From the NCBI RefSeq assembly GCF_013359755.1, contig NZ_JABMCJ010000079.1:124001-188000 (forward strand): a DNA stretch of 64,000 bases. The letters are read 5' to 3'. Position 1 is the stretch's first letter, and each line of letters starts with the position of its first letter. Positions 60,482-64,000 of the stretch are shown in pieces. A program made the translations under genes and the position numbers. This stretch comes from Tardiphaga robiniae. Its GTDB lineage: Bacteria > Pseudomonadota > Alphaproteobacteria > Rhizobiales > Xanthobacteraceae. The notes below the pieces were generated by a model. It did no database searches. It was not told the DNA's origin and saw only the letters and a program-made list of their open reading frames with translations.

Positions 60482-60685
60482 TGGTAACAAAGAACCATTC
60501 GCGGCACAAAGCAGCGAGGGACGGGCGTTCCGGCAGTGACGGAACGGTGTATAGTTGTACTGTCAATCGAATGGCGAATTGCGCGCCGTGACGGCGACGA
60601 TATCCTCCCCAGTACATATTATAAATTATAACAAGAATAATTTCCTAAAAACATAGCTCCATTTCAGCTGATATGCAGGCGCGCC

Positions 60686-61420
60686 ATGGGGTCATTCAAA
60701 GGCAAGCATTTTCAGACCGCGTTGTCGGCCATCGAAAGCATTGCCAATGCCGCCTCCATGTCTGCGGTTGGCGATGTCGTGGCCGCTACGGCCAAATCGT
60801 TCGGCTACAACCACATCTGCTTTCTGGCCTCGACCGGCGTCAACCAACCGTTCGAAGATCGCGTGTTGCTGAAAGTATGGCCCAAGCCATGGGCCGAACA
60901 ATATAGCGCGTCCAATTTCTATGCCTCGGATCCCGTTGCGCCGCGGATCCGCCGGCAACCCGAGCTGTTCACCTGGTCCGACATCCGGCTCGATGAGGTC
61001 AGCCCGATATCACGGACCATCATGGAGATCGCGTCTGTCGATTACGGATTGAAGTTCGGCCTCTGCGCACCGGTGCACGGCATGAACGGCTATCAGGCCG
61101 GCCTCTCGCTGGCAGGCTACGAAGTCGAAAATACCGAGGACGCGCACGGCGCCATCGAGCTCGTCACGATGTATGCGTTCAACCGCTTTGCAACGCTTCG
61201 CTCTCATCAGCGTGCGAAGTTGATCGCCCTCACCTTGCGGGAGCGCGAGGTCGTCAGCTGGGTCGCTGCCGGAAAGACCGCCTGGGATACGAGCGTCATT
61301 CTCGGTATCTCCGAGGATACGGTAAACAAGACTGTCACCGCTGCCATGCACAAGTTGAATGCGCATACGCGCGCGCAGGCCGTGGCCGAGGCGATCACAC
61401 AAGGACTGATCGCTTTCTGA
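60686..61420 (+). CDS. LuxR-type quorum-sensing regulator
   Basis: A 244-residue acyl-homoserine-lactone receptor and transcription factor. In the autoinducer domain the conserved residues W69, Y73, D82, P83 and W97 are present (WPKPWAEQYSASNFYASDPV, FTWSD). The LuxR helix-turn-helix follows at about 182-244 (LTLREREVVSWVAAGKT, ILGISEDTVNK). In the recognition helix the common His after TVxx is Thr here (TVNKTVTAAMHKL). It is directly followed by a luxI gene; it is likely the cognate receptor (RpaR/BjaR-type). Confidence 0.92.
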   Translation: MGSFKGKHFQTALSAIESIANAASMSAVGDVVAATAKSFGYNHICFLASTGVNQPFEDRVLLKVWPKPWAEQYSASNFYASDPVAPRIRRQPELFTWSDIRLDEVSPISRTIMEIASVDYGLKFGLCAPVHGMNGYQAGLSLAGYEVENTEDAHGAIELVTMYAFNRFATLRSHQRAKLIALTLREREVVSWVAAGKTAWDTSVILGISEDTVNKTVTAAMHKLNAHTRAQAVAEAITQGLIAF

Positions 61421-61472
61421 ATTGTCAATCCCCTGCCCACGGAATATCGCGACCAAACTCATCATGAGAACC

Positions 61473-61502
61473 CTCCACGCAGACGAGCGTGGAGAGCTTT
61501 TT
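61473..61502 (+). promoter_or_regulatory. Stem-loop over the luxI ribosome-binding site
   Basis: Arms CTCCACGC (61473-61480) and GCGTGGAG (61487-61494) with loop AGACGA. The 3' arm contains the first four bases of GGAGAG (61491-61496), the luxI ribosome-binding site, and CTTTTT follows. It could act as a terminator between luxR and luxI or as a translation switch. Confidence 0.6.
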
Positions 61503-62117
61503 ATGATCGAGGTCATTCACAGCGGTAATGCTGGGCAGTTCGGCGATCTCCTGGACAAGCAATTTCGGTTACGGCACGAGGTCTTTGTCGGAGAGCGCGG
61601 CTGGACCGCCTTCGATGTCGATGGCGAGCACGAGAAAGACCAGTATGACGATGATGCCGCCGTCTATCTGGTCGCGGCCGACGACGCAGGCACTGTCGCA
61701 GGCGGCTTCCGGCTCTATCCAACCGTCTTGCCTCACATGCTCAGCGAGAATTTTGCGCAGCTTGTCGATGGCGCGCTGATCCAGCGCCGCGATGTGTTCG
61801 AGCTGACACGCTTTGCCATGCGCAAATCCGAACGCCGCAGCCATCACTATTTCGAACTGCTGCTCGCGATTCAGGAATATGGCCTGATGGAAGGCCTGTC
61901 CGGTTTCACCTCGGTCATCAATCCCTTGCGCATCCCGATTCTTCAGGGCTTCGGACTGGAGATCGAGCCGCTGGGATTGCCAGCCATGATCGATGGCGAG
62001 GCCACCATCGCCGTGCTGTTTCATGTCAGCGAAAAGTGTCTCGCCCGCGTCAGCAAGAGTGTCGCCATCAAAGACAGCGTCTTTGCACTGCCTCAGACAT
62101 CCCGGCGGATCGCCTGA
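61503..62117 (+). CDS. LuxI-type acyl-homoserine lactone synthase
   Basis: A 204-residue autoinducer synthase starting at the ATG at 61503, with GGAGAG six bases upstream. The invariant residues are present: R24, F28, W34, D46, D49, R70, F84, E100 and R103 (RLRHEVFVGERGW, GGFRLYPTVLPHML, DVFELTRFAM). The C-terminal stretch PLGLPAMIDGEATIAV is like that of RpaI/BjaI-type synthases, which use CoA-linked aryl or branched acids rather than acyl-ACP; the actual signal cannot be read from sequence. A small ORF is coupled downstream. Confidence 0.93.
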   Translation: MIEVIHSGNAGQFGDLLDKQFRLRHEVFVGERGWTAFDVDGEHEKDQYDDDAAVYLVAADDAGTVAGGFRLYPTVLPHMLSENFAQLVDGALIQRRDVFELTRFAMRKSERRSHHYFELLLAIQEYGLMEGLSGFTSVINPLRIPILQGFGLEIEPLGLPAMIDGEATIAVLFHVSEKCLARVSKSVAIKDSVFALPQTSRRIA

Positions 62118-62302
62118 TGCCGATGTCCCCCAATCAGTTCCAGGTCATTCAGGGCGGCAAGGACAGCGACGAGCTGATCGTCACGATGCTGCAAGCTTTG
62201 CGGCTGGCGAACGCATGCGGGTCCGAGACGACCTATGATCTGCTGCGCATGGCGCTGTTGAACGAAGGCGTTCAACTCGCCAAGGTGCTGGCGGCGCGCT
62301 AG
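62117..62302 (+). CDS. 61-residue protein coupled to luxI, unknown
   Basis: The ATG at 62117 overlaps the luxI stop (TGATG), so translation should be coupled. The protein is soluble and mainly helical (SDELIVTMLQALRLANA, TTYDLLRMALLNEGVQLAKV) with no signal peptide. I do not recognise a family. Position alone suggests a role in, or regulation by, the quorum-sensing unit. Confidence 0.65.
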   Translation: MPMSPNQFQVIQGGKDSDELIVTMLQALRLANACGSETTYDLLRMALLNEGVQLAKVLAAR

Positions 62303-62400
62303 GCGAAACACCTGAAGGCGAGATCGGAATATCCGCGCGGGAACGCCTTGCCGCGACGGAGTGCTGGCGTTAAAGAGAGGCCGTGAGGGTGATTGCCCGA

Positions 62401-62477
62401 GGGCGGCTAGCTCAGCTGGTTAGAGCATCTCGTTTACACCGAGAGGGTCGGGAGTTCGAATCTCTCGCCGCCTACCA
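62401..62477 (+). tRNA. tRNA-Val (TAC)
   Basis: Plus-strand cloverleaf of 77 bases with CCA encoded. Acceptor GGGCGGC pairs with GCCGCCT (one G-T at the end), anticodon stem TCTCG/CGAGA encloses the loop TTTACAC with anticodon TAC, and the T-arm is GGGAG-TTCGAAT-CTCTC. Confidence 0.95.
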
Positions 62478-62491
62478 CCTCCCCTGGCCCT

Positions 62492-62908
62492 CTATGGATC
62501 GTTCGATCCCTTTGGCCGCGCTGGCAGTTCCGCAAGATCATGAATCCAGGATGCGGCTGACCGGCACCAGATCTGACGTCGTGGCGGCAGCTCGGCGCGC
62601 TGGCGGATACTGCCCCAACGAATCCCCCACTCGTTATCCTCCGCCTCCTCGCCACTGGCGAATATCGGCGAGCCGCAGTCGCCGCAAAAGTGCTGCAGCC
62701 GGTTGAGACCGTTGTCGCCACGCTTGACATAGATCTTCGGCGCACCGCCCGTCATCTCGATCGTGTCGGCCGGCGTCAGCACCGTGACGCGATAGGGCGA
62801 ACCCGTCAGCATCTGGCAATCCGTGCAGTGACAGATCGACACCCGCTGCGGATCGATCGTCGCGCGATAGCTGATCAAGCCGCAGTGGCATTGGCCGTCG
62901 ATCTGCAT
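62492..62908 (-). CDS. GFA-family (CENP-V/Mss4-like) zinc protein
   Basis: A 138-residue protein of the glutathione-dependent formaldehyde-activating family. Zinc ligands are in QCHCG, ICHCTDCQ and FCGDCGSP. Members bind zinc and in some cases glutathione adducts; most are uncharacterised. I start at the ATG at 62908 (MQIDGQCHCG); an in-frame ATG eight codons upstream is possible. It stands alone between tRNA-Val and lon. Confidence 0.88.
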   Translation of the reverse strand: MQIDGQCHCGLISYRATIDPQRVSICHCTDCQMLTGSPYRVTVLTPADTIEMTGGAPKIYVKRGDNGLNRLQHFCGDCGSPIFASGEEAEDNEWGIRWGSIRQRAELPPRRQIWCRSAASWIHDLAELPARPKGSNDP

Positions 62909-62949
62909 CGTCCCGTCTCCCGAACATCTCAAGCAACTGCGATCTTGCC

Positions 62950-62980
62950 AAAAAAAAGCGGCGCCCCGAAGGGCGCCGCT
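62950..62980 (-). terminator. Intrinsic terminator after lon
   Basis: Stem AGCGGCGCCC / GGGCGCCGCT with loop CGAA, and eight A on the plus side (62950-62957) that read as a T-tract on the minus strand. It lies 24 bases after the lon stop. Confidence 0.95.
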
Positions 62981-63003
62981 GATTGTTGTCGAGGATATCA
63001 GCC

Positions 63004-64000
<997 letters not shown>

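Noticed and set aside
59003-60490. 495-codon minus-strand frame opposite pepT and the HU gene
   Set aside because: Overlaps two confident genes and carries no domain.
61421-61472. lux box between luxR and luxI
   Set aside because: No 18-20-base palindrome found; the only clear inverted repeat is the hairpin at the ribosome-binding site.

Overview
The window is a chromosomal stretch of an alphaproteobacterium, almost certainly of the Bradyrhizobium / Rhodopseudomonas / Tardiphaga / Afipia group (Nitrobacteraceae, formerly Bradyrhizobiaceae). This rests on gene order, on Rhizobiales-type LexA boxes (GAAC-N7-GAAC), on lineage-specific families (DUF3551, DUF1467, DUF3072), on LpxI instead of LpxH, on a short proline-tRNA ligase without the editing insert, and on high-GC coding sequence. 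The genus cannot be fixed by eye. No phage, insertion sequence or CRISPR array is visible.

Layout. 1-9.5 kb: end of a HAD hydrolase, a cobalt-transport pair (cbtA, cbtB) with a small Cys/His protein, moeA, an Orn/Lys/Arg decarboxylase with a GNAT acetyltransferase, lexA with its own SOS boxes, and convergent comEC. 9.6-14.4 kb: glnS diverging from gltX, then gltA with a strong terminator. 14.4-29.3 kb: the classic envelope and translation block on the minus strand, transcribed rpsB-tsf-pyrH-frr-uppS-cdsA-dxr-rseP-bamA-lpxD-fabZ-lpxA-lpxI-lpxB. It joins protein synthesis, undecaprenyl and isoprenoid synthesis, outer-membrane assembly and lipid A synthesis. 29.5-34 kb: dnaE, an unlisted 32-residue membrane peptide under two LexA boxes, and a DUF3551 exported protein. 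34-41.7 kb: lolD, lolC, proS, a probable small RNA, two small membrane proteins, mce, rnj and birA. 41.7-57.4 kb: the full 14-gene complex I operon nuoA-N, interrupted by an FkbM-type methyltransferase (between nuoD and nuoE) and a 54-residue membrane protein (between nuoE and nuoF). 57.6-64 kb: a divergent gene cluster around a LexA box (two paralogous mini-proteins against a DUF3072 gene), tRNA-Asp, HU, pepT, a luxR-luxI quorum-sensing pair with a coupled small ORF, tRNA-Val, a GFA-family protein, and the 3' part of lon.

The most notable points are two apparent LexA-controlled loci made of very small proteins. One is a 32-residue single-pass membrane peptide divergent from nothing obvious and next to dnaE, which resembles the concept of the Caulobacter SOS division inhibitor SidA. 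The other is the 57.6-58.4 kb divergent cluster. Also notable are a luxI leader hairpin that buries the ribosome-binding site, an orphan RNA with a strong terminator, a methyltransferase translationally coupled to nuoD, and a histidine-rich insert in NuoL. Gene starts were chosen from family alignment knowledge, ribosome-binding sites and overlaps; where the choice is open this is stated.
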